Positions 36,901 to 46,008 of a stretch of 64,000 nt of DNA are shown here, one piece after another. A model generated the notes under the pieces. The model searched no databases. It was not told the DNA's origin and saw only the letters and a program-made list of their open reading frames with translations. How positions within the stretch are numbered: the first letter of the stretch is position 1; each line of letters opens with the position of its first letter. The DNA is from Symbiodinium natans (lineage: Eukaryota; Sar; Dinophyceae; Suessiales; Symbiodiniaceae): assembly GCA_905221605.1 (NCBI GenBank), contig CAJNDS010001657.1:176644-240643 (forward strand). The letters run 5' to 3'. The translations under genes and the position numbers were made by a program.

Positions 36901-37333
36901 GTGTGTGTGTGCGCTCACAGTGGACACAATCCGGGTTGCTGCGCTTGCCGCTGTAGTAGTCAGCGAAGAATGTCGGACATCGGAAGCCCAACAAAGGGCG
37001 CTTCTCCAGCAACGTCCATTCTCACACCTCGGTCAAGGGAGCACCAGCAGCACTTTTCAACCACCCAAGCGCAGACACCTCGTGGCGCACTCCCGGCGTG
37101 CATGCTTGAATGGCTTGAATGATTTGAACACGTGAACACCACAATGCGAATGCGCACAGCGCACTCACTCTTTCCAAACCGACCGACAGGAAATTGCCAA
37201 GACACGCGCTGAGAACGCCATTGGCGAGTATGGTATTGAGTTTTTCGCCTGACACAGCATGTGGTTATGAACCCGTGCTGCAGCTGTAGCTGGGTGTTGG
37301 TGCTGATGCTGGCAACGGTGCTTCGCTTGGCAC

Positions 37334-37454
37334 CAGGATGCGGCCGACCACCGCTGGCCATCCCACCCGTGCACCGCAAAACATCCACAGAAAAGGTATT
37401 GCTAAATGGCATGCCTGCAACGCGAAGCTGCTCTGCCAGCCGCGCTGCTGCATC
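37334..37454 (-). CDS. Possible exon, function unknown
   Basis: On the minus strand a good acceptor, TTGTTTTTCAAAG|G, opens a frame of 40 codons reading DAAARLAEQLRVAGM and ending near a GTGCCA donor-like site. A second frame after the same acceptor begins with an ATG (MQQRGWQSSFAL) and is open to a stop at 37265, with a hydrophobic segment. Only one can be right, and the plus strand is open here too, with a signal-peptide-like start at 37261. No family was recognised. Confidence 0.25.
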
Positions 37455-39532
37455 CTTTGAAAAACAACATGAATCAATTGAGTTGAAACGAATCGCGACC
37501 AAAAACTTTGCGTCAGATCATGTCACGACCGACAGCATGTACATTGTGGGTCTCCCTCCGTGTCGGTTCTAATGACACGGCTCCCCAGAATCGGCAGCAG
37601 AATGAACTCCAATTTGGGCCCAAGCTTGGGTTTTTTGTTTGGCGCAATACACTTTCGACTGAATCCTAGGAAGGTATCTGAGCACAAATCATGGAACAGA
37701 AAGGAATCCCACAGAGCGGGAACAGCTGACTGAGCACATCGCAAACAAGGAACGAAACCCATAGAACAAGCTGCAGAAGTATCCCTGCAATGCTCTCCTA
37801 GCAAGCAGAGGAAGAAGAGCAATGACACATCGAGTGGGCTAGGGGCGGCCAACCGTTGAGGCAGCGTTGCTTGGCTGGGTGGTCTGGTGGCCTTCAGCGA
37901 ACCGACCATTCCACCACTGTTTTCCCGTCTGCAGGACCTGCAATCTGGCTTGCGTCTCTTGCGTCACTGCGCCTCCTTCTGCAAGATGGTGCTTGGCGTT
38001 CGTGTCTTTACAAGAATGCTGCCGGTTGCCGGGAAAGCGGGAGGGCCTACCTGGATTTCTTGGTCAACTTTAACCCCCGGAAATGCTTCCAAAAACTTTC
38101 GTGACTCATTGTAGGTTCCGCCCCGAAACGTCATTCAAGAAAGGGCCACAAGATGCATACAGATGACAGAACAAAAGCCACAAACTGCAGCCGAGGTTCC
38201 CAAAGTCCCACGCGGGAAAGACCAAGGACGGATGCCGAAGAACATGTCAAGCCATCAGTCTGTGCGTATGGGTCTAGACATGATGCTGCTCTTTCTTTTC
38301 CTTCTCCGGTTGAACACGTAGCATGCCGGAAAGCCTGCGTGTTCCTAGCCTCGTCTGGAACATCCACCTCCGCTGCCGCAATAGCTGCTGCTTGGCACCA
38401 CGCGCTGCTTCGAGCAGCGGCAACTGTGGCAGATGTGAAGGACACCTCGCATTCAATCTTGGCTTGTCGCCTACTCATGCGGTGCTTATGTTGAACCCGG
38501 CACAAAAGCGACGTTTAGAAGTTTAAACGAACACGATGTCGTGGTTGTGAGGTTTTTTTGCAAACTTTGAGATGTCGCGGTTCGGGGAAGCTACATCACC
38601 AAAACAAAAACACATCAATCAACGAATTAATTAAGCCTCAGGTGAATACGAATTTTGGGATTCTGTGGGTGTACGAGTCTGCTTTGGAACAGCGCGACCG
38701 TTTCGCGAAACGGCTTGTTGACCTGTTTCCGTTTGACAAGGGAAGGATAAACAACTCAGTTAGTTTTCGTGCATGACACCAAGAACTGACACAGCATGAA
38801 ACCTTTTGCGGTATGCGCTGGGGGTGACCTTAGGCCCTTAGGCCTGAAATTGTTTGCTTCCCCGAGCGAAAGAGAAAGATAAAAAGAAAGAGAAGGATAA
38901 AACGAAAGAGCACGAGCCAAAGGAAGAGAACAAGAGAGACAGAGAAAGAAAGAGAGAGAGAGAGAGAGAGAGAGCGAACGAGCGAGCGAGGGATAAGGAA
39001 CGAAGTAGAAAGAAAACAATTGAAGGCGAGAGAGAGAGAGAGAGAACAACCTTTCACGATCAGAACTGCAAACGAAAAAATGATCAACCACAAACATCGA
39101 GGAGTGCGACAGCCATCAAAGCAACATTGCAGATTGCGCCCGCAACCATCGCGTCAAATTGCGCTGCCGACATGTTTTTTTGGCCGAGCTTCCGCATCAG
39201 GCAACACGCCGAGATGAAATAGCTGCGACACGCAAAAAGCTGACCACGTCCAATGGAACACACCTGCACCAAGTCTGCACAGCGTTGCAGTGCCGAAAAT
39301 TGAACACATGCTTCAGGCAGCTGGGGGACATGCAGCCAGAGAAATCCTGCGGATTGTGCATGACAGTGCACGCACATGCTAATCAGCAGCCACATGCACA
39401 GGCCTGTCTTCAGTGTTGGAACTGCAAGGCCTGGGTCACAAGCCATCCATACATCGATTACCGATACGTAGGTCGTTATCTCGAGAAAGTTGGCTTGGGG
39501 AGCACAAGATCGCAACTGCCCCAGCGCCAAAA
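37455..39532. other. Intergenic stretch before the retroelement
   Basis: A purine-rich tract with (GA)n occupies about 38860-39055. Both strands are open at 38131-38505 and 39084-39563 without domain evidence. The 39563-39084 minus frame starts inside the reverse complement of the spliced leader and is probably spurious. Confidence 0.45.
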
Positions 39533-39554
39533 ACCGTAGCCATTTTGGCTCAAG
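39533..39554 (+). other. Relict dinoflagellate spliced leader (DinoSL)
   Basis: The 22 bases match the conserved dinoflagellate spliced leader at every position: A (the variable first base), then CCGTAGCCATTTTGGCTC, then AAG. In an SL RNA gene the leader is followed by a GT donor; here it is followed by CAAACTCAAG, so this is not the SL gene. A leader joined directly to a 5' leader and an ATG at 39608 is the mark of a trans-spliced mRNA that was reverse-transcribed and reinserted. The following ACTCAAG and CTCGAG could be remains of an older leader copy, which is speculative. Confidence 0.9.
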
Positions 39555-39607
39555 CAAACTCAAGCTCGAGCCACCATACTTTTTGGAGTACCGGCGCAGT
39601 GTGTGCG

Positions 39608-40096
39608 ATGCAGGCGGCGCAACTTCTATGGCGCGCAGTCGGGTGGGGGCTGTCGGCCTCCTCGTCGGCAGCCTCCTTCGCAGCTACTTTGCCTACCTCG
39701 TGTCGTCAGAGTGTGACCCACGCGTTCCTGACCTGCGGGTTGGGGGCTCTGCCTTATCACGCGTCCGGGTTCGCGCCGCTGCCGGCATGCTGGGGCTGGT
39801 TGTTGGCGGGCGTGCTGCTGGGGATTGTGGCGCGCGAGGCGATTGTGCTCATCCTCATGTGCGTCCGGGGCAGGAGTCCCGCGCAGGACACCACAGCAGC
39901 AGCGGCAACGAAGGTCGTGCGGAGTTGGGAACTGGGCGGCGATGGGGAGGTCGGCGAGTTGGCTCGCCGCGCCGGCCTCTCCACGACTGCCTTGCTTTGC
40001 AAACTCCTCCGCGAGACATTGCGCGAACCCGACGCAAAAGGGATGGGGCGGAGCCTGCGACAGGCGCGCCCGCGAGGGCATGGAACCAAGCCCTGA
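39608..40096 (+). pseudogene. Retroelement ORF with membrane segment
   Basis: The first ATG after the relict spliced leader, 53 bases downstream of it, opens a 162-codon frame. Residues 1-60 are Ala/Ser-rich with scattered Cys. Residues about 61-85 form one strong hydrophobic segment (WLLAGVLLGIVAREAIVLIL), ending at a basic CVRGR. Residues 102-140 are a charged, helical region (VVRSWELGGDGEVGELA). I recall similar openings in predicted proteins of retroelements from dinoflagellates such as Prorocentrum; this was not checked. In those the frame continues, so the stop at 40096 and the shifted frame beyond it suggest decay. The antisense frames are shadows. Confidence 0.55.
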
Positions 40097-40398
40097 ACCT
40101 TCCCCCGACGCCTCCCTTCGCAGAGTCGGAAGGGGGGTTTTTCCTCCTGTTGCTTCAGGCGGGGGGGGGGCAGGGCGCGCCCGTTATAGGGACAGGACCT
40201 CGTGGAAGCGGCCCTCCCGTCGCAGGTCTGGTTGCCCGTCCTTGTGTTCCGAGTGGTGCAAAGCAAGGGGAGGGACCTTGAGGCAAGGCAGTACAGGAAG
40301 CAGCCGTTGGCATACATGCAGGTTTGTTACTCCTTACTTTGCCCCGCAGCCGTTGTCGATCGGGTAGTTTACTGATTCGTCCCCCATGGCCCATCGCC

Positions 40399-40824
40399 AT
40401 GGACTGCCACGTCTGCCACGCCTGCGCCGCAGTGGACGGTGGCGCGTGCGACTGCTGCGAAGCCGTGCGGCGCATCCAACGCATCGTGCACTCTCAGGCG
40501 CTACCAGGTACCACCGGGGACAGCCATGGCCGCCGCCAATTTGCTCTTCGGTGTGGCGCCTGTCCTGGCCCTGTTTGCCGATGGCCCCCGCGGCGGTCGG
40601 ACAGCCGAGAGCCGGACAGGGAGCGCTCGCGCACCCCCGAGCCCTCTCGTCGCCGCCGTGAGGATGAGGCACTGGAGCGCGAGTATGAACGCCATGGTCG
40701 CGACCCACGCCTTGAGGAGGCCATTGCCATTGTCCTGGAGGCCAAGGGCCAGTCCAACAAGGGTCGCGGCCGAGGCAAAGGCAAAGGCCCCGGCAAAGGG
40801 CACGGCAGCCGTCGCAGAGGCTAG
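40399..40824 (+). pseudogene. Retroelement Cys-rich / basic ORF
   Basis: A 141-codon frame from an ATG. The N-terminus carries clustered cysteines (MDCHVCHACAAV, then CDCC), likely a metal-binding knuckle. Further on comes RCGACPG at about residues 51-57. The middle is an Arg/Ser-Pro-rich segment (RSRTPEPSRRRRED) followed by a charged helix (DPRLEEAIAIVLEAKGQ). The last 25 residues are a Gly/Arg/Lys tail (GRGRGKGKGPGKG) suited to RNA binding. A nucleocapsid-like role is inferred from this composition. It belongs with the neighbouring + strand segments. It may originally have been continuous with them, since frames shift between 40096 and 40399. Confidence 0.5.
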
Positions 40825-41103
40825 TTCCAGGCTGTCCACATTGCCCACCTCCCGCGGCCCGCCTGACGCAGTAGTAGCAGTTTTTTTCATGCGCTGACCT
40901 TGCCAGCGGCCGTAAAATGCATGACCGAGACTTGCGTGCAGGTGAGGGGAGGAGGTTCAGGACACCGGCGGGGCGAACTCGCCGAAGGGTATCCTCTTGG
41001 GCATGCGTGCGCGTCGCTGCGCCACAAAGCGCCCGCAGGCACAGCATGCGGCCGACGGAATTAGGGTGGGAAGTCGCGCCACCCGGGACCCTCAGCCCCC
41101 AGC

Positions 41104-42165
41104 CCCCCGGACGACACCGCGCGGGCCGAGCTGGTGCGGGAAGCAAACGCCGAGGCCGCCCGCCAGCGCGAACGTGCGTGGAGCGCGCTGCAACTGCAAG
41201 GGATCACCTCGGGGGCCACTGCGCCGACGGAACCAGGGGAAACGACCCCTGAATTCACCACGCCCGCATGTACCCCACGTGGCCCGCGGCATGATGGCGA
41301 GACCCAACCTCTGATGAGGTTGTTGTGGCAGGGACCGGGGCCCCCGACGGTCCCCGCTCGAGGGTCCCGGCCCACGCTGTCGCAGTACTTCGTGCCGTTG
41401 CTGCTCCACGCCGCGGGTCTGCTGGAAGACCCCCGCAGCCAGAGCGTGGGAGGATGTCCCTTGGTTTCGGGCCGGCCCCACCACCAGTTTCCGTGGCGCG
41501 GCTCCTGTCTGCCATCGACCAACAGGCGCGTGCGGGCGCGGCTCCGACCCCGGACGCAACCCTGCGTAGCTTACGGGGGGTTGCGCCAGCAGCGGGCGGG
41601 GTCATGCTGCCCGTGGCAGTCGCGGGAGTCGCGGCGCTGGTGCAAGAGAACCACTATCTCACAGCCAGCTCGAAGGAAGCGCTGCTCATTTGCTACGCGG
41701 GGGAAGCCGCCGCATCCCGCATTTAGGCGGGCGCAGCTGCGCTAACAGCGCCCCCCATCCCCGTCGCCGACAATGCCACACCAGCGGGTGCCGGGAGCGC
41801 CCGCGGCCGTGGGCGTCGCGGGCGTGGGGGTCGCGGCCGCGGACGACGGGGCGTGCAGAGCCTGAGGCCGCCCGCGGCTACACAGCTCGACGCAGACAGC
41901 GACCAGGATGCTTGCGGGGGGACGGCCCTTTCGCAGCGCGGCCAAGCGCGGACTTCACCGGCCGCCTTGCCCGCGATGCTGCCCCACCTGCGCAGCGTCG
42001 ATTTGGCCGCCGAACTCGGCAACCCGGTTTGCACGTTCCAGTCACCGCCACGCCAACCTCCTTGCCCGCCTGCGGAACGCCCTGCGCGCGCGTGAGGCGA
42101 TCGGCCTGGAGACGGAGCAGATCCCGGAGCAGCTGCTGCGCACTGGCGGACCTTTTTCTTGCTGA
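41104..42165 (+). pseudogene. Retroelement central polyprotein region, frameshifted
   Basis: Four pieces follow in order. 41104 to about 41453 reads a charged helix (VREANAEAARQRERAW) and then TLSQYFVPLLLHAAGLL. A one-base shift leads to 41454-41726, with VSVARLLSAIDQQARAG and then LPVAVAGVAALVQENHYL. An in-frame TAG at 41724 interrupts it. The same frame continues 41727-42095 with a pure Arg/Gly box (RGRGRRGRGGRGRGRRG) and then LRSVDLAAELGNPVCTFQ. A further shift leads to LLARLRNALRAREA, ending at 42165. As recalled from dinoflagellate element proteins, this segment lies just before the polymerase. On this strand nothing polymerase-like follows; the expected continuation is on the other strand, 1.8 kb away. 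Confidence 0.55.
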
Positions 42166-42260
42166 CCACATCGTGTTTGGTCGGCACCTCCTGCTACGGT
42201 CGTGGGGCAGGCCTGTTGCGAGGGCTGATGAGGGCTGCATGTGATGGCTGTGGCCGGCAG

Positions 42261-43973
42261 TGCTACTGCTACGGTCGTGACCGCTCGCTGAACGGCGATG
42301 GATAGCATGCTCCACCATCGTACCATCGACCCAACAGCTGCAGCAGCACGCAGCACCGGCGGCGCTCTGCACGCCCGCAACCGGACAAGGAACTGGAGCA
42401 AGCTGTGCGAGTCGCCATCGAAGCGTCCGCCCACCTCGCTGCCGAGCACAACGAGTCTCTGCCCCCGGAGGTCGCGGCTTTGCGTTGCTCTGCTGTCCGG
42501 TGCGTGTGAGTGGTGACACGAGTGTGGCATCGCAGCACAGCGCCGTGCCGTTAGCTGCGGCACGGTAGCGACCACGTCGAGGCGACGCCGATCATCCACC
42601 CCTGCGCCGTGGTGCGGACCAGCCACTGCTGTGGCTTCTAGCGCGCGAGAATTCCGGTGCGTGGGCAAGCAAGAGCGTGGTCACCGAACTGGTCGACTTG
42701 CCCCCCCCACACCTCACTGGCTGATGGGGGCCGTGCTGTGGCGGGGCTGGGCGGGCTCCTTCGAAGATGGCTCGCAGGAGCTTGCGTGACTCAGCAGCGG
42801 CACGCAGGTAGGAGGCGTCGCTCAGCGCTGCTCGGTAGCTTTCGGCGAAAGCGGGGGATCGGGCATGGATGATTGGCAAAGCATTTAGACCTGCCCAGTA
42901 CGCTGCCGGGCTCACGCGCAGGCCACCCGAATGGGCTGGCAGCATGGCGAGATTTTTCGCGGCTTTTCGCGTGCGGCACTTGTGCTTGGCGGCACCCTCA
43001 GGGACGGCCTGCTCGTGGGTTCGTGCATAAGCCCGGATGACATATGGGTGGGAGCTGGCTTGACAGTCACATCCTTGCTTGAGAGACTGTCGTGGTGGTG
43101 TAAAAGCCGTCAAGGAAGGCAACCAAGCTTTCGGTGCAAGGCATCGTGCTGGCCTAGAGCACACAAATCGGGGGCCCGCGGGCCTCCTTGTTTGCAGCCC
43201 TCGCCTTGCTTATCCCGGAAGCGCCCTGGGTCATCAACATGCGCAGCAGTTCGGGCGCTACTTCTCGCAGCTTGGTAAGGAATGCTGCCGTGGACATGCA
43301 GTCAAGTGCACTGCGCCCGTCTAAAAACACCGGCACAAGAACCACAATGACAAGGCGGTGCGACCATGCGCGGCTAAAGCATCTGTGCCGCCTGCAACGC
43401 GAACTGGTACGGCCGAGTCGCCCGGTCAAACATCACCTTCAGATGCTCCGCGCATGCCGGAACCCGCTGCTCCGCCCCCCCAAGTGTCGCGGAGCGCCGA
43501 CGCCACCGCCTTCGCAGTCAACCGGATTTGTTGCGCTGGTGCGTGCTGAAGCACGGCTGCTGGGACGGGAGTTCGCGGCGGTCGTCGGAGTGGGTCCGTG
43601 AGGGCCCGGTAGGTAGCCTCGTCGCCAGGCGCCAGATCGGCCGCTGTCAGAACTTGGCGCGCCCGAGTCACCCACGCCCACCTTCGCACATGCGCGGTTC
43701 CGTTTGCCTGTCTCGAGCGCCTCTACATCCACTGCGGGGCGGCCAAGTCTGGCCGACAGTTGGCGCAGGCGGCTTCCAAAAGCCGTTGCCAGTCGCCTCA
43801 TGTCGCCTCGGTCAAAGGTGGCTCTTTCCAGCAGCTCAGCTCGTCCATCTGCGCCTTGGTGCGCAGGGCGGGCCAGCAGCATGCGAGGGCTCAACAGGAA
43901 CAGTTTCCACGCGCGATGCGCTGCGCAAGCGGCTCAAAGCTGTTACCATGGCAGCGGTCGGCACGGCTCGTCA
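42261..43973 (-). pseudogene. Retroelement polymerase fragment B (internally deleted)
   Basis: Read on the minus strand in changing frames. 43973-43790 contains RAWKLFLLSPRMLLARP, a pre-polymerase segment. 43689-43430 contains QVLTAADLAPGDEATYRALT and AVASALRD. 43324-43298 reads LDGRSALDC in a context (then STAAFLTKLREVAPELL) that fits reverse transcriptase motif A, with the first Asp kept. The rest of the palm, the catalytic DD and the thumb are missing. 42954-42745 resumes with SPAAYWAGLNALPIIHARSP. 42458-42261 has RLVVLGSEVGGRFDG and MVRWWSMLSIAVQRAV, the C-terminal region. The order agrees with recalled dinoflagellate reverse transcriptase proteins. Plus-strand open frames here, such as 43188-43601, are antisense shadows. 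Confidence 0.6.
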
Positions 43974-44084
43974 GCAGCGGCAGGGCACGTGCTAACGCCG
44001 TTACTCTCGTCGCCTGTGCTGGGCGGCGGCGGGTGTCCGCCGGACATCGTCGGCTAAGCTGCGCGCAGATGCTGCGCAAATCGA

Positions 44085-44830
44085 TCAGAGCCCGAGGCCT
44101 CCGAACCGTTGGGCGAGCTGGGCACTGAGGGCCAGAAGCGGCACGGGGGCCTCGCCGAGTTCGAGAAGTGCAGTGAAGCAGCGACTGTGTTGCGCCGCGT
44201 ACTCTGCAGTGAGGTGTGGGGGGGAGGATGCGCAAGAGGTAATTGGCGCGCGGGGCCTGCAGGTTGTGCTGCAGGAGCCGGTCGTTGCGTTCCAACGGGC
44301 GCGATGAGGAGGTAGACGTCATCAAAGAACGCAAACACTGCCTCGCCGTCCTGGAGCTGGATTTTTTTTTGGATTTGCACAGCGCCTCGTGCTGCGCCAG
44401 GGAATTATACGTTGGCATCAGCGTGTTCCCCCTGTTCACCGTCCTCTCCCTAACACGGTCAGACTCGTCGAACTGTACGAGCATGGAGCCCCGAGCATCC
44501 CCGAGCTACGCGATCGAAAGCGCCGACGGCATGGACTGAGAGGATTGTCGCACGGTGCCATGCCTCAGTAGCGGCAAGGAGCAAACGGCTGACGGCTGCC
44601 GTTCCATCCGTTCCGCTGCACGTGCTCAACCCGTATTGGCACGGCATGCACGCAGTTGGAACTGCCTGGCGAAGGGCTGCGCGAACGTGCGACTGACGAG
44701 GAATGCTCGCCCGTCATCTCGCGCGTGGCGGCGAATTTGGCGCGGGGCTCTGCAGAGGCCTTGCAGCTGCTTGTAGCTCTTTGGTTTTTTGATTGCATGA
44801 GGGAGCACTGTCAACCTGACATGTATGGGC
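44085..44830 (-). pseudogene. Retroelement reverse transcriptase core, fragment A
   Basis: Read on the minus strand across several frames. 44703-44640 has FLVSRTFAQPFARQF. 44647-44507 has MPCQYGLSTCSGTDG, then SRLLLAATEA and TILSVHAVGAFDRV. The last is motif A, with His where the first catalytic Asp is expected. 44433-44377 has RGNTLMPTYNSLAQHEAL, the motif B region, lacking its usual GxP start. 44335-44306 has FAFFDDVYLL, the catalytic motif C with both Asp present. 44284-44218 has APRANYLLRILPP and is followed by SAQLAQRFGGLGL to a stop at 44087. Motif A (GAFD) differs from that of fragment B (GRSALD), so A and B come from different lineages. At least three frameshifts make it non-functional. 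Confidence 0.65.
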
Positions 44831-45579
44831 GAGCGACGATATGGGCACACTGCCCATCCGAGAAATTCTTGCCCTGGCATCCCGGAAGGCAGATATTCTT
44901 GGCGCTGTCTTGGTCGTGAGCGAGGTGAGCGAGGTGAGCTGGCTTGGGATTTGGCTTGCGTGTGGCTTGCCATTTCGTTCTTCGCGTCGGAGGCTTCAGG
45001 ATGAAGATGTTCCTCGCTCTCATACGACGACTGGGCATGACAGCGCGCGGCGCCAGCAGCAAACTGTGCTTGCTGGAACAGGTGTGCCATCTCACCCGAA
45101 AGACACAGAACGTTCACCATCCCAACGCTCAGTGTGTCGGCTTTCAGTCATGTCACCTGCCACCGTGTTGAGGCTTACGGCATCCAGCCGCAAATGTCTT
45201 TCTCCACCATCCTCACAGTCTAAGCACATTCGGGCACATCCATGGTGAGCCGAGAATGAACTCTCCATTGACCTCTGCAACGAACTCTTAAGAATTCATC
45301 AAGGACTTCGTCCTGGACAACGCGGATGGCGCCCTGCCACCCGAGCGCCCTCGCAAGCAGCTGTCGGCAACACGTCATACACTGACCATGCTTATTGTCT
45401 ACATATGTTTATGCATGCCGGACTGCTGTTCCTAGCCGTGTGCGGTGAACACGAAACGCGATGGTGCCTGCTAGCCGCGCTTGCGGCTGCGTTGTGCCTG
45501 AGCTGCTGAGTTCCCAAGCACAAGCTACATGGTGTGAGTTGTCACCGGCGGTAAGTTGAGCACATCCGTCCTGAGCTCC

Positions 45580-45975
45580 TCACGTGCTAATGTCAAGTTC
45601 CAATCCGCTGCTCGCAGTGCTTTCGAAGACCATGATGGCACACCTCCATGCGCCATTCTCGGCACACGCAGGAATGCACACCTGAGCGGCATGGAACGCC
45701 TGGAGCGTTGCGGTACCCAATTCCCGACAGTATACAACATACACTGAGGCACAAACATTCGCAGTCGACACATGAGGCAGCCGGTCGTGAAACCTTTTGC
45801 TGCGTGCACTCATAGCAAGACCATTAGACCATTCCTGCCCCAGCCTGGCCCAAAAAGCCAGAGCAAGTTCCCAGGAATTCAATCTCCGGCATGCGGCAAG
45901 GACCTTAAGCATCAACGCTACAAGGGCTCTGGTACTCACAACTGCTGCTGCTGCACTTGCTACAGTAGCTTGTTG
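45580..45975 (-). pseudogene. Decayed PPR-repeat protein fragment
   Basis: The minus strand encodes two segments that fit the 35-residue pentatricopeptide (PPR) pattern. The first contains LAACRRLNSWELALAFWARL. The second runs about 40 residues and contains ACAENGAWRCAIMVFES followed by TASSGLELDIST, matching the helix A / helix B / GxxPD-T layout of PPR motifs with substitutions and extra residues. PPR proteins bind organelle RNA and are abundant in dinoflagellates. No start, no flanking repeats and a stop soon after show a fragment or pseudogene. A long plus-strand frame over the same DNA (45772-46431) is most likely its shadow. Confidence 0.4.
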
Positions 45976-46008
45976 TTTAGCATGGCATGTCTTCTGACCA
46001 ACATCCAA

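Larger units (their letters stand above)
30625..37333. other. Repeat-rich stretch without a confident gene
   Basis: Contains G-runs (31154-31167, 33828-33858, about 35280-35311), a C-run (33971-33987), a long (GAA)n tract, and (TA)n at 35632-35652 beside a degenerate TTTAGGG motif at 35680. A plus-strand frame beginning after TTTCGTGGCGCAG|G at about 35062 reads like protein (DEGCSTYKSEWHAEF), but two other frames overlapping it are also open, so it is not called. Confidence 0.4.
39533..44830. mobile_element. Decayed dinoflagellate retroelement, halves in opposite orientation
   Basis: A GC-rich block holds the remains of a large polyprotein-type retroelement. The 5' half lies on the plus strand: spliced leader, membrane-segment ORF, Cys-rich ORF, and central region with an RG box, ending near 42165. 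The polymerase half lies on the minus strand (42261-43973), followed by a second polymerase fragment of another lineage (44085-44830). From memory of predicted dinoflagellate proteins, the order in intact copies runs from the membrane ORF through the Cys-rich and RG segments into the polymerase, so the two halves should be collinear. Frameshifts, in-frame stops and missing segments show that it is dead. No target-site duplication or poly(A) end was found. Confidence 0.7.

Noticed and set aside
39533-39554. Could the spliced leader copy be the SL RNA gene itself?
   Set aside because: No GT donor follows the leader and no Sm-site-like sequence was seen; it runs directly into a 5' leader and an ATG.
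42298-42516. Plus-strand frame with a helical segment (KELEQAVRVAIEASAHLAAE)
   Set aside because: It is antisense to the C-terminal part of polymerase fragment B, whose motifs are clearer.
43188-43601. Plus-strand 137-codon frame and its neighbours up to 44128
   Set aside because: Antisense shadows of the minus-strand polymerase; high GC opens several frames at once.
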